NCBI GenBank assembly: GCA_963775335.1
Contig: CAVZIJ010000003.1
Location: forward strand, 1,550,001 to 1,614,000
DNA from: CAVQCX01 sp963775335
Lineage (GTDB): Bacteria > Pseudomonadota > Gammaproteobacteria > Chromatiales > Chromatiaceae
DNA length: 64,000 nt
Direction of reading: 5' to 3'
Part shown: in pieces, positions 8,682 through 17,125 of the stretch
Numbering within the stretch: the stretch's first letter is position 1
How the letters are laid out: every line of letters begins with the position of its first letter
Program-made: the position numbers and the translations under genes
The notes under the pieces: generated by a model
What the model was told of the DNA's origin: nothing
What the model saw: the letters and a program-made list of their open reading frames with translations, nothing else
Databases searched by the model: none

Positions 8682-8960
8682 TCAGGCGGCGCAGGCCCAG
8701 CCGGTGAGCGCCCTGGGCCACGCCCGGGGAGTCGAGATGCGCGGCGCGACGTTCTCGCCCTCGTCGACCAGGGCGGGATAGCCCTGCCCCTCGCGCTCCA
8801 CGTCCGCCATGAACGCGCGAAGCTCTGCGGCGCTGATCCCGAGCACCCGCTTGCCGAGCGCGTGCAGCGCGCCCTCCGCGTCGATGACGTAGTCGCGCGA
8901 CTCGCCCTGGCACCGGGTGAGGCCCTGCTCTTCCTCGTGGGGCTCGGGCGCGAGCGCCAA
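8682..8960 (-). pseudogene. unrecognised small reading frame, possibly the end of a broken gene
   Basis: A 92-codon minus-strand frame with protein-like composition in its middle (YVIDAEGALHALGKRVL, ELRAFMADVEREGQGYP). I do not recognise the family. The right (5') end enters the tRNA-like mosaic region, and after APRIS the more natural continuation seems to move to another frame (HLDSPGVAQGAHRLGL at about 8690-8735), which suggests a frameshift. No ribosome site was seen. The surrounding 8649-8975 stretch contains nothing else that I can identify. Confidence 0.25.
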
Positions 8961-8972
8961 CCCCGGGCGCCA

Positions 8973-9215
8973 CGTGGGTTCTCACACACCCTCTGAAAAC
9001 ACCAAGGGCCCCACGCGGGGGCCCCTTGGTGTTTTTGGCGGAGAGGGTGGGATTGACTCGGGCCATCCGTGGCCCTCGCCCTTCGGGCGCTGCTGCGCAG
9101 CGTCCAAAACGGCATTCCTACCGTTTTGTCGAACCCAACGTGGGTTCTCACCCACCCTCAAAAATGCAGAAGGCCCCACACGGAGGCCTTCTGCATTTTG
9201 GCGGAGCGGATGTCC
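8973..9215. repeat. tRNA-end-derived mosaic with two terminator-like hairpins and a 74-bp structured insert
   Basis: The region has the order: inverted T-arm-like sequence (GTGGGTTCTCAC) and ACCCTC, a perfect hairpin with A/T flanks at 8996-9035, then TGGCGGAGAGGGTGGGATT (identical to the 3' end of tRNA-Ser on the minus strand), a 74-bp insert at 9055-9128, TCGAACCC, another GTGGGTTCTCAC and ACCCTC, and a second hairpin at 9161-9199 whose 15-bp arms start AAAATGCAGAAGG, then TTTTGGCGGAG. Both hairpins could terminate transcription in either direction, isolating the integrase from upstream genes. The insert is a homologue of the one inside the tandem array at 21.8-23.3 kb. Confidence 0.75.
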
Positions 9216-9376
9216 GCCGCTATGGTTTCCAGAAGCATCCAAGGACGGCACGCAACGTATTGCTTTTTACGACTTTTTTGTCCGACACGATCCCGTAAGA
9301 TGTATTATAATCCATGTCATCGCGGGGGACCGATTGGGGGACCACCGCTTACCGCCGACACCCAACGGAGGACGAC

Positions 9377-10570
9377 ATGGGCAAGCTCACAGCACGCAAG
9401 GTCGAAACCGCCAAACCCGGCAAGTACGAGGACGGGGACGGGCTTCGGCTCGTCGTATCCGCCACGAAGGCCAAGAAGTGGGTCTACCGCTACACCTTCG
9501 AGGGTAACCGCCGCGAGATGGGCCTCGGAAGCTTCAAGGATGTCAGTCTGGCTGACGCACGCGACCTGGTCAGCAACTACCGGGGACTGATCCGCCAAGG
9601 CAAAGACCCCATCGAGACCCGCCACCTGGAGGACCAGACGCCCACGGTCCCCACCTTCACGTCCTGCGCGGCCCGCTTCATCCGCGCCCGTCGCCGCGAG
9701 TGGTCGAACCCCAAGCACGCCCGGCAGTGGTGCGCAACGCTCAAGACGTATGCCCGCCCGGTCATCGGCTCCAAGCCCGTCGAGACGATCCAGACCGAAG
9801 ACGTGCTGAAGGTCCTTAAACCCATTTGGCAAAGCAAGACCGAGACGGCCAAACGAGTGCAAGGGCGGCTCGAAAACATCCTCGACTTTGCGGCCGCGCA
9901 CAAGTGGCGCGATCCCGTCAACCCCGCCCGCTGGCGCGGCCATCTCGACAAGATCCTTCCCCGCCCGACCAAGGTGACGCGGGTCGAGCACCATCCCGCC
10001 ATGCCGCATACCGAGGTCCCGGCCTTCATGGCCGAGCTGGCCGGGAACAACAGCATTTCATCCGTGGCGCTGCGGTTCCTGATCCTGACCGCCTGCCGCA
10101 CCGGGGAAGTGCTCGGGGCGCAGTGGTCGGAGATAGACCTAGAGGCCGCCGTGTGGACCGTGCCCGCCGATCGCATGAAGGCCAAACGTGAACACCGGGT
10201 GCCACTCTCCGAGGCCGCCTTGGCCGCCCTGCGCGCCCTTCCACGCATCGAGGGCAACCCTTACCTCTTCCCCGGCGCCCGCCATGGCCGGCCCCTGTCG
10301 AACATGGCCCTGTTGCAGATGATGCGCGGCTTGGGCTACGGGGTCGGCGGCGACCGCGGCGACTACGTGGTCCACGGCTTCCGCTCCAGCTTCCGCGACT
10401 GGTCGGGCGAGGTCTCCACCTTCCCGCGAGACGTGGCCGAGATGGCTCTGGCCCACGTCATCGAGAACAAGGTGGAAGCCGCTTACCGTCGAGGGGACCT
10501 GTTCGACAAGCGCCGCGCCATGATGCAAGAGTGGTCAAACTGGTGTGCTGAAGAACGGAGTCAACTTTGA
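9377..10570 (+). CDS. tyrosine recombinase, P4-type integrase
   Basis: Mediates site-specific integration and excision of the surrounding element. The 397-residue protein has the DUF4102-type arm-binding N-terminus (MGKLTARKVETAKPGKYEDG), a SAM-like core-binding domain (about 100-200) and a catalytic domain. The active-site residues are visible: Arg in TACRTGEVLGAQW, His-x-x-Arg in VHGFRSSFRDW, His in ALAHVIENK and the Tyr nucleophile in VEAAYRRGDLFDKR. ATG 9377 follows GGAGG at good spacing; the upstream in-frame codons lack a ribosome site. Two strong hairpins upstream insulate it. Confidence 0.93.
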   Translation: MGKLTARKVETAKPGKYEDGDGLRLVVSATKAKKWVYRYTFEGNRREMGLGSFKDVSLADARDLVSNYRGLIRQGKDPIETRHLEDQTPTVPTFTSCAARFIRARRREWSNPKHARQWCATLKTYARPVIGSKPVETIQTEDVLKVLKPIWQSKTETAKRVQGRLENILDFAAAHKWRDPVNPARWRGHLDKILPRPTKVTRVEHHPAMPHTEVPAFMAELAGNNSISSVALRFLILTACRTGEVLGAQWSEIDLEAAVWTVPADRMKAKREHRVPLSEAALAALRALPRIEGNPYLFPGARHGRPLSNMALLQMMRGLGYGVGGDRGDYVVHGFRSSFRDWSGEVSTFPRDVAEMALAHVIENKVEAAYRRGDLFDKRRAMMQEWSNWCAEERSQL

Positions 10571-10798
10571 ACCGTCCTGCGAATAATGCACCATTACAGC
10601 AATATATTGTAAATACGAATCCCTAATCACTCATAACGAGGTAATTCATATATTTCGGTAATTGAGATTACACCTAGACGAACTGATGCGTTAACAACAT
10701 CGAGCCAAACAGCAATATAAAATCAATTATTTTTCAATGACTTGCAAATCCCCGGCGCATCGGATAACAATAAATGCGTCCACCAACATCCCCGGGGT
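10571..10798. other. A+T-rich intergenic region upstream of alpA
   Basis: No gene is visible. The stretch is far richer in A+T than its surroundings, and contains CAATATATTG (10600-10609, a perfect 10-bp palindrome). It most likely carries the promoter and control region for the alpA-primase operon. No clear -35/-10 pair could be fixed. Confidence 0.4.
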
Positions 10799-11050
10799 AT
10801 GAACATGCAATACGATTCCCTCCTTCGATTGCCCACTGTCCTCCAAAGAACCGGGGACAGCCGCAGCGCCCATTACAAGCGAATTACTGACGGCACAATG
10901 CCGCCTCCAGTCAAACTCAGCTTGCGTGCCATTGCCTGGCCGGCCAGCGAAGTCACGGCAATTGTAGCGGCACGAATTGCAGGAAAGTCCGATTCTGAAA
11001 TACGCCTATTAGTCGCTGATCTGGTCGCGCGACGCAAGGACGCCGCATGA
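10799..11050 (+). CDS. alpA: AlpA-family excisionase/regulator
   Basis: A small (83-residue) MerR-like winged-helix DNA-binding protein. The segment SLLRLPTVLQRTGDSRSAHYKRI is the typical AlpA helix-turn-helix (given in parts: LLRLPTVLQRTG and HYKRITDGTMPPPVKLS), followed by AIAWPASEVTAIVAARIAG. AlpA proteins activate excision or integrase genes in P4-like elements. I use ATG 10799 because conserved sequence begins just after it; the ribosome site is poor, and ATG 10805 is possible. Its stop overlaps the next start as ATGA. Confidence 0.85.
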   Translation: MNMQYDSLLRLPTVLQRTGDSRSAHYKRITDGTMPPPVKLSLRAIAWPASEVTAIVAARIAGKSDSEIRLLVADLVARRKDAA

Positions 11051-11784
11051 AAAACCCGAGTCGCAACCATTCCGACACCGCTCCGAATACACATTCCTTG
11101 CAAAGTGGAAGCATCTTGCTAGCAGTCGGCACTCATTCACCATTGAATTGCTTGAACCCTTTTGCTAGGGCAATCCTGGAAAACCAAATAGTAAGGCACG
11201 TCGAGCGGCATGGTGACGGTCGAAAAACCCACACCCGTCAATTGACGGCGTGCCATGAAGCGGGGCACTTAATCGCCTATCGGCTCTGCGGCTATAAGGT
11301 CAAGGAAGCGCGCATCTGGAAAGACCCGGAGCTTGGGCTTTGGTTTGGCCATTCTTTGACTTCGGGGCCTGCAATAGGCCAGGTAGACCCTTCAAAAAAC
11401 CCCCAGCTAACAATTGCCCTCGCCTTTCAATGGATGGCTGGCGCCGCTGGAGAAAGAGTCTTCGGCAATGTCTCTGACCCCGGCTCGTCTGCGGACGAAT
11501 TATGTACAGCGCAATTCGCTTTGCTGGGCGTTTCCCATGCGCTCGGCGTATCGCATCAAGTGCTTGTCGACTCGGTGGAGTTGTATCTGTTTCATTGTTT
11601 GGAAACCTGCCAAAACGTTGGCTCGCAATTGGCAAAGGCGCTGGAATTGAAACGGACACTCAAGCGCGACGAGTTGCGCCGGCTTCTCAAGCCCATACCG
11701 CCCCAGAATTGCGATGTCATCGGTAGCAACATCATGGAGCTGTCACGCAAAGCCCAGTCCCAACTGGCCAAGGCGCTGGCGTAA
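11047..11784 (+). CDS. HEAGH-motif zinc metalloprotease-like protein (M41-like fold)
   Basis: The 245-residue protein contains TACHEAGHLIAYRLCGY near residues 72-88, the zinc-binding signature shared by FtsH-type (M41) peptidases, followed by a region (ALAFQWMAGAAGERVFG, then SSADELCTAQFALL) that corresponds to the M41 helical part with a possible third ligand. There is no AAA ATPase domain and no membrane helix, so this is a stand-alone protease-like domain. It is translationally coupled to alpA by ATGA and lies before the primase, an unusual place for a protease in a P4-type operon. Substrate and role are unknown; cleaving a repressor or a host defence factor is possible but unsupported. 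Confidence 0.65.
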   Translation: MKNPSRNHSDTAPNTHSLQSGSILLAVGTHSPLNCLNPFARAILENQIVRHVERHGDGRKTHTRQLTACHEAGHLIAYRLCGYKVKEARIWKDPELGLWFGHSLTSGPAIGQVDPSKNPQLTIALAFQWMAGAAGERVFGNVSDPGSSADELCTAQFALLGVSHALGVSHQVLVDSVELYLFHCLETCQNVGSQLAKALELKRTLKRDELRRLLKPIPPQNCDVIGSNIMELSRKAQSQLAKALA

Positions 11785-11801
11785 CCTTGGCATCTCCAAG
11801 T

Positions 11802-12083
11802 ATGGCAATCCCGAACCCCTTATGGCTCGCCGATGCAGAGCTAGCCCTCACGGAGCATATTGGCCACTTTTTCCGGGACGATGTCCTCGCCTATGGCCGC
11901 GCACGGGAAGAATGGAGCCAATCACTCACGGGCATTAGTGGCGCAAACGATGCCTTATTGCCCCGCCGCGTGCGCCTCGGCCCGAACAGCGTGGGCTGGC
12001 ACGAGGAGGACCGGCGCGCTTGGATCGCAGGCCGCCCGCCCGTCAGCGGGCAGGACCCGGCCGGCGCGGTCGGCAACCTCTGA
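11802..12083 (+). CDS. hypothetical protein, coupled to the primase
   Basis: A 93-residue frame from ATG 11802 (TTG 11787 is an alternative). I do not recognise the family. It begins MAIPNPLWLADAELALTEHI and has a C-terminal half rich in Arg, Trp and Gly (GWHEEDRRAWIAGRPP). The stop codon overlaps the primase start as TGATG, so the two are probably translated together. Position in P4-like operons suggests a small replication or control accessory. Confidence 0.5.
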   Translation: MAIPNPLWLADAELALTEHIGHFFRDDVLAYGRAREEWSQSLTGISGANDALLPRRVRLGPNSVGWHEEDRRAWIAGRPPVSGQDPAGAVGNL

Positions 12084-13663
12084 TGGCGGCTCCGTTAGAC
12101 GATTTCCCCCGCGCGACGCCGGCCTGGGAGGTGATCGAAGGGCAACAACTTCCGCAATCGGACCTCGCCCAGGTCGGCGAAGGCGACACCCGGAGCGGCA
12201 CCACCTTAGCCTCACCCGACACGCGCCGACCACCGACGAAAAAACCGAAAACCTCCGAGGCATCGGCCATCACGTCTCTTCCCTTCACTGACGTAGGCAA
12301 CGCCCAGCGCCTCGTCGCGCGCTTCGGCCGAAACCTCCGCTACTGCCCCATCCTGGGCAAGTGGCTGGTCTGGTATGGTGTGCGTTGGCAGTTCGACGAC
12401 GGAACCGAGATCGCGCGGGCGGCCAAAGCCACTGCCCGAGGTTTACTAAACGCAGCGGCGCTAGAGCACGACGACAGCAAGCGCCAGACACTCGCTGCGC
12501 ACGCGCGAAAGTCGGAGTCAAGACGGGCGGTCGAGGCCATGATCCGGCTCGCCGAGTCGGAGCCCGGTATCCCGATCGACATCAGCGACCTCGACCGGGA
12601 CCGTATGCTTCTAGGGTTACCGAACGGCACCCTCGACCTTCGCGAAGGCAGCTTCAGGCCCTCTCGCCGCGACGATCTCCTGACGAAGCTGAGCACCGCG
12701 ACCTACGACCCGGGGGCAAAGTGCCCCCAGTGGCTCCGTTTCCTCGACGAGATATTCGCAAGCGACCAAGAGCTGATCGCATACGTCCAGAAGGTCGTCG
12801 GCTACTGTCTGACCGGCGATACCCGGGAGCAGTGTCTGTTCGTCCTCTATGGGCGGGGCGCAAACGGGAAGTCCGTTTTCATTGCCGCCGTCCACGCCCT
12901 CCTGGGCGACTATGCCACGACGACCTCCCCGAGCACCCTGCTCGACGCGGGCCGGTCGTCCGGCGGCGGAGCCACCCCCGAGCTCGCGCACCTCAAAGGC
13001 GCCCGCGTCGTGACCTCATCGGAGTCAGACGAGGGAATGATCTTCCGCGAGGGGCGCGCCAAGCAGCTCACCGGCCAAGATCGCATCTCCTGCCGCCACC
13101 TGTACAAAGAGCCGTTCGAGTTCGAGCCGCAGTTCAAGATATTCCTGGCCACCAACCATCGCCCTGAGATCCGGGGCGACGACCACGGTATCTGGCGGCG
13201 CATCCGCCTCATCCCCTTCGAGATCACCATCCCCGCGGAGCGCCAGGATAAGCAGCTCGCCCGTAGGCTGATCGAGCAGGAGTTACCGGGGATTCTGAAC
13301 TGGGCCCTGGAAGGACTTCGAGCTTGGCAGCGGGAGGGCCTGGAGCCGCCTGCCAAGGTCCAACAAGCGACCGCCGAATATCAATCCGACATGGACATCG
13401 TGGAGCAGTGGATCGACGAGTGTTGCGACATTGGACCGGAGTTCGGCCCGACCCCTAACTCGGTCCTTTTTCCCTCCTACAACGCCTTCTGCAAGCAGGC
13501 CGGCATGACCCCCGCAGGCCGACGAGCCCTCGGGAGACGGCTCACCGCGAAGGGGTTCGCGCAGAAGAGGGACGGAAAGGCACGAGGGTATGCCGGCATC
13601 GCCGTGCGGCCCGCGCCCGGGGGCAGGTGTGACGTTAATGACGTTTCCGGGTCGGTTTCGTAA
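12083..13663 (+). CDS. P4-family primase/helicase (D5 N-terminal plus SF3 helicase)
   Basis: Replication protein of the mobile element. From ATG 12083 the 526-residue product has a low-complexity linker (1-70), a D5_N-type domain (about 90-220) and an SF3 helicase: Walker A in LYGRGANGKSVFIAAV (about 270), Walker B-like KGARVVTSSESDEG, and sensor motif FKIFLATNHRPEIRGDDHGIWRR (in parts: IFLATNHRP and HGIWRRIRLIPF). The C-terminal ~100 residues look like a winged-helix tail (NAFCKQAGMTPAGRRALG). No TOPRIM/AEP primase catalytic site is evident at the short N-terminus, so priming activity may be missing or supplied elsewhere. Start and upstream stop overlap as TGATG. Confidence 0.88.
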   Translation: MAAPLDDFPRATPAWEVIEGQQLPQSDLAQVGEGDTRSGTTLASPDTRRPPTKKPKTSEASAITSLPFTDVGNAQRLVARFGRNLRYCPILGKWLVWYGVRWQFDDGTEIARAAKATARGLLNAAALEHDDSKRQTLAAHARKSESRRAVEAMIRLAESEPGIPIDISDLDRDRMLLGLPNGTLDLREGSFRPSRRDDLLTKLSTATYDPGAKCPQWLRFLDEIFASDQELIAYVQKVVGYCLTGDTREQCLFVLYGRGANGKSVFIAAVHALLGDYATTTSPSTLLDAGRSSGGGATPELAHLKGARVVTSSESDEGMIFREGRAKQLTGQDRISCRHLYKEPFEFEPQFKIFLATNHRPEIRGDDHGIWRRIRLIPFEITIPAERQDKQLARRLIEQELPGILNWALEGLRAWQREGLEPPAKVQQATAEYQSDMDIVEQWIDECCDIGPEFGPTPNSVLFPSYNAFCKQAGMTPAGRRALGRRLTAKGFAQKRDGKARGYAGIAVRPAPGGRCDVNDVSGSVS

Positions 13664-14568
13664 AAGTCCCCTAGCGCTATTTCTAGGAACTTTTCCGCGG
13701 ACGGCGCAGAAACGTCACAAACGTCATCGGCCGGGACGCCCGCCGCCCCCGGGCCGGACGACACACCCACCGTAACGCCGGACCCGGCCACCACGCCGCC
13801 GCACGCGCCCCAGACGGGCCGATCACCCGCCGACCCGGACGGACCCCCACATGACGGGCCCCAAACGCCGCCCACGCCGCCCACGCCGCCACGGACCGAA
13901 TTGGATACCCGCGTTGGTCCGCCCCCGGCACCCCGACCCCCGCGACGCCTTGGAGGCCGCGGTCGGCGCCCCGGCCGCCTTCGACCTGATCCCCAAGCGG
14001 ATCGTCGTCAATCACGGCAGCGACAGCCTGACGCCCGACGAAAAGCCAAGTGATCGAGCCCCCTGGCATGTGTCCGCCTTCGGCTACACTGCCACTGCCC
14101 GCGTCTTCCTGCGCACCAGCCGCCCCTCCCACGGGGCCTAGCCTTGACCCGGGGGCTCTGACTCGGTGGTTCCTGAGCCGCAAGCCCCGGTTCCGCCAAG
14201 GGGCTCGCTGCGCTCGCCCCCAAGGCCGGCTCCGGCCCTTTTGCACAGGCTACCACTCTCGTCTTCCCCGCGTACAAGGCACCGCTGCGCTTAGGCCCCT
14301 CCCGGCAACGGCCACGCGCCCGCGCCGCAGCCCCAGACAGCCCCACCGCGGCTCGATCGGCCATCGACCGGAACCCCACGCCATGACCGACACAAAAACA
14401 CGCCAACGCGTTCCACGATTCAACGCCCGCGACGCGGCGCTTGTCTTACCGGACAGCAGACATACCACCTTCTCTAATATAAGCCGCTCCTAAAAGACCG
14501 CTATCGACCCGGAGCGGACATCGTACAAAGGTAACGCTGCCCATGAGCCGCCGATGAACGCCGTGCGT
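13664..14568. other. GC-rich stretch without a supported gene
   Basis: Several frames are open on both strands simply because of the composition. The best candidate is a 96-codon plus frame at 13851-14141 with one natural-looking segment (AFDLIPKRIVVNHGSDS), but it has no ribosome site or recognisable domain. A 36-codon frame at 14383-14493 (MTDTKTRQRVPRFNARDAAL) is equally uncertain. Around 14195-14245 there are back-to-back palindromes (GGGGCTCGCTGCGCTCGCCCC and GGCCGGCTCCGGCC; the first is given as arms GGGGC/GCCCC). They may help terminate the primase operon or block readthrough from the opposing ParA operon. Confidence 0.4.
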
Positions 14569-15003
14569 TCAGTCGGTCGGCTCGATGGGTTTGTTAGATG
14601 CCCTGCCGGACCCTTGTATAGCAGCCGAGCGAAGTCTGAACCCCACGGTTGCCGCAACAAGCCGCTCTCGGAGTTGATCTACAGAGTCCCCTTTCGGCAT
14701 CGGAACGTCCATGAGTTTGCCTAGCTGAACGAGCGCATCTCTATTAGGAAGTGCGTCTTCCAATAGCCGTGTTGCCTCGTCCCGGGTTTCGGTCGAGTTG
14801 AGGCGCTCCGCGAGCGCGGCCATCTGCTCGGGCGTTACCTCTTTCGTGGCTCGACCTTTAGTCCGCTTCTTGCCTGAGCCCACGATTTCCAGTTTTGCTT
14901 TTCCAGCACGAAGATTCGCAAAATCTTCGTCCGATAGAGATTGGACCTGCTTCGCCAGTTCCCTCAGCAGCGCTACGAACTTATCTCGGGAGTTTTCGTT
15001 CAT
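14569..15003 (-). CDS. hypothetical protein, second gene of a ParA operon
   Basis: A 144-residue protein beginning MNENSRDKFVALLRELAK, mostly helical by composition, with a basic Lys/Arg-rich linker (GSGKKRTKGRATKE at about 43-56) and an acidic helical second half. I recognise no domain. It begins 21 bp after parA on the same strand. The position and the basic region are consistent with a centromere-binding ParB-like partner of ParA, but no ParB or ribbon-helix-helix motif can be read. Confidence 0.6.
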   Translation of the reverse strand: MNENSRDKFVALLRELAKQVQSLSDEDFANLRAGKAKLEIVGSGKKRTKGRATKEVTPEQMAALAERLNSTETRDEATRLLEDALPNRDALVQLGKLMDVPMPKGDSVDQLRERLVAATVGFRLRSAAIQGSGRASNKPIEPTD

Positions 15004-15024
15004 ATTTTGGTTACTCAGCTTGCG

Positions 15025-15942
15025 TCACGGAAGTCGCGACTGAAACTCTGTCACGAACTCTTCAAGCTCGCTAACTACGTTTGTATACGTCTCGCCGGAA
15101 TACTGTTGAAGCACGACGGGAACGCCATACTCGGGTGCGTCGCCAAACTGCGTCTTGTTCTCACGAATCCAAGCATCGAACACTGGGACTCCGAGTTTCT
15201 TTGTTTGGGCGATGTATGGCCTCTGGGTTGAGATCGGCCGGCCACGGTTAATCTGGATCATCGTGAACACCACACCCATGATGTTGGGTGCTATTGTTGA
15301 ACCCTCACCGTCGTCACCAAGCATCGCGTATTCGTTAACATCGGCAATCAGCTCATTAAGATTTCTCGTCAGATAGTCAATTCCAAGGGTCGAAAGGTAA
15401 TCAGGTTTTGCCGGAATCAAGATGTGGTCACTTGCGACGATCGCGGTCTTTGTTACGATGTTGAAGTTCGGAGGGCAGTCGATTAGGACGACGTCGAAGC
15501 TATCCACGAGGTCTTGAAGCCCATCTAAGAGTCGTCGATGGACCTTTAGAAAATTCGCTTTGGACTGCTTCAGCGAAGCGCCGCCCAGCTCGGTGGCCAA
15601 CTCCAGGTCGACGTTAATCAGTCCTAGGTGCGAAGGAATCAGATGAAGCTCTCCATTCCCCCGGAGGTGGGACTTAACTCGTGCTGGCTGAAAGATCAAC
15701 GAGTCGAGGGTAAGTGGGGCGCCGGAGCCAAACGAGTCAAACCAGGCCTTGATGGTCCCGCTAGCTGCCAGTTCGTTCTCCCACTGTTCAGGCTGGACGA
15801 AGGAGAAAGTCAGGCTCGCCTGGGCGTCGAGATCGAGTAAGAGAACACGCTTCCCGCGCCATGCGAGCTCTGCTGCCAAGTTGGCCGTTGTTGTTGTTTT
15901 TCCAACACCACCTTTGTAATTGATTACGGAGACAACAGGCAT
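15025..15942 (-). CDS. parA: ParA-family partition ATPase
   Basis: Walker-type ATPase for partition of DNA or other cargo. MPVVSVINYKGGVGKTTT is the deviant Walker A motif at the N-terminus, followed by LLDLDAQASLT (Walker A' region) and VVLIDCPPNFN (Walker B). ATG 15942 is chosen because AGGAGAG precedes it and the domain starts there; an in-frame ATG ten codons upstream has no such site. The 305-residue protein has no N-terminal DNA-binding domain, so a separate partner is expected, probably the downstream 144-residue protein. Palindromic sites lie directly upstream. The module would stabilise the element while excised. Confidence 0.9.
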   Translation of the reverse strand: MPVVSVINYKGGVGKTTTTANLAAELAWRGKRVLLLDLDAQASLTFSFVQPEQWENELAASGTIKAWFDSFGSGAPLTLDSLIFQPARVKSHLRGNGELHLIPSHLGLINVDLELATELGGASLKQSKANFLKVHRRLLDGLQDLVDSFDVVLIDCPPNFNIVTKTAIVASDHILIPAKPDYLSTLGIDYLTRNLNELIADVNEYAMLGDDGEGSTIAPNIMGVVFTMIQINRGRPISTQRPYIAQTKKLGVPVFDAWIRENKTQFGDAPEYGVPVVLQQYSGETYTNVVSELEEFVTEFQSRLP

Positions 15943-15980
15943 CTGAATCTCTCCTATTGTGTTAATCGGCATCTAACCGG

Positions 15981-16040
15981 TGATTATCAAGCTGCCTTTG
16001 ATATTGGAATATCAAGCACGCGGTGATATTGGCATATCAA
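15981..16040. promoter_or_regulatory. palindromic operator/parS-like sites upstream of parA
   Basis: TTGATATTGGAATATCAA (15998-16015) is an 8-bp-arm perfect inverted repeat. TGATATTGGCATATCA (16024-16039) is a second copy with 6-bp arms, its centre 25 bp from the first. TGATTATCAA at 15981-15990 is a partial third site. They lie 40-100 bp upstream of the parA start, where autoregulation sites or centromeres of ParA systems are typically found. Confidence 0.6.
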
Positions 16041-16462
16041 AGAAACGCTCCGGGTCGCTCCGCTATACCCGGCAGCCGCCGCATCCGGCGATAGCGGCGC
16101 TTAACCTGGCACCGCCGGACCGCCTCCGATCCGCCACTGGCACTCCGGTATACCGGTCTGCGACGACTGCCCCCCGGCGCGCTCCGGGAGGCTCTGCGCG
16201 CAATCCAGCACTGGCGTTAGAATAGCCCGCGATGGAGACGTGGCCTATCGTGGCCGGGAGACGGGTTCCTTGGCCTGCAACATAAGCGTCCGCCCTCCGT
16301 GTTGGTTATGTGATCTTGTAACAAGGGTGCCTCTTTCAGCATCCTTCGTCAACGAGTTCGGACCGCCGCACGAATCACCGTCTCAGGGCTGGCTTCGCAA
16401 TGGCACGAAGAGCGGCCACACGGTTCGAACCTTCATGCCCTACATGTTCCGAGTACGCCCTA
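16041..16462. other. no gene recognised
   Basis: Short frames exist on both strands but none has a ribosome site and a recognisable product. The stretch separates the divergent parA control region from the convergent end of the DUF4124 gene. No repeat or terminator could be identified with confidence. Confidence 0.35.
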
Positions 16463-17125
16463 TCAATAGCACGTCCAGTTGCCCGCTAACTCATAGCATC
16501 TGGTTCCGTCAGTTCCCGTTATGGTTCGTCCCGTGCGATTGTAGATTACGGGTTTCTTTCTTGTTTTTTTCTCCAACTTTTTGACGCGATCGTCGATCTC
16601 TTTGATCTTGCGTTCTGCCGAACGATCTATTGCTCCTTTAGGGTCAATCTGGTCCTCGTAGTCTCGCTGTAGCATGTCAAGCTCTTTCTCCAGCTGGCGC
16701 CGACGCGCTCTGTTCTTCATCAAAGAACCTAGAGTTTGGTTTGTGCCGAAATTTAAACCGCCGAGTTCTCTCACAATTAGGCTTTTCTTCTCCTCGTACT
16801 CTTCGCGAGCCATCTGCTTTTGCCTCGCCGCAAGCCGTTTTTCGAAAGCAGATGTTCCGTTCGTTTCGAAATCCGAGGGTGCGTTCTGCGGCTTAACCTC
16901 CACGGTCTCCCTCGACGGATTCGCATCACAGGCGGTGTCGGAGAAAACGACGGTACCATCTGCGTTGAGACACTTGTGAACCCCTGCACATAGGGGGGCT
17001 ACATAAAGCCCAACGACGAGACCGAAAGCGAGCGTTCGATGGCCGAGCCCCTGGCCTTGATGGCGCGATGTCACTCTGTCCGCCGGAAGAAAGGTTGGTG
17101 TTCGAAGTGTAATGCGCGCTGGCAT
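16463..17125 (-). CDS. secreted DUF4124-domain protein
   Basis: A roughly 220-residue exported protein. A hydrophobic signal-like segment (LAFGLVVGLYVAPLCAG) precedes VHKCLNADGTVVFSDTACD, the hallmark of DUF4124, with its two cysteines probably forming a disulfide in the periplasm. The remainder is a charged coiled coil (about 85-190: RRRQLEKELDMLQRDYEDQ and ERKIKEIDDRVKKLEKK), ending in a short tail with TDGTRCYELAGNWTCY. The start is uncertain: ATG 17125 has a weak ribosome site, and a GTG 17 codons further in is possible. DUF4124 proteins are common in betaproteobacteria and gammaproteobacteria, without a settled function. Confidence 0.7.
   Translation of the reverse strand: MPARITLRTPTFLPADRVTSRHQGQGLGHRTLAFGLVVGLYVAPLCAGVHKCLNADGTVVFSDTACDANPSRETVEVKPQNAPSDFETNGTSAFEKRLAARQKQMAREEYEEKKSLIVRELGGLNFGTNQTLGSLMKNRARRRQLEKELDMLQRDYEDQIDPKGAIDRSAERKIKEIDDRVKKLEKKTRKKPVIYNRTGRTITGTDGTRCYELAGNWTCY

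Noticed and set aside
13683..14246. Long minus-strand frame in the GC-rich region after the primase gene
   Set aside because: Composition-driven (Arg, Gly, Ala rich), overlaps the primase 3' side antisense region, and shows no domain or ribosome site.
14569..15942. ParA plus partner as a toxin-antitoxin or defence pair
   Set aside because: The ATPase is an ordinary ParA and the palindromes fit partition; no toxin motif is visible in the partner.
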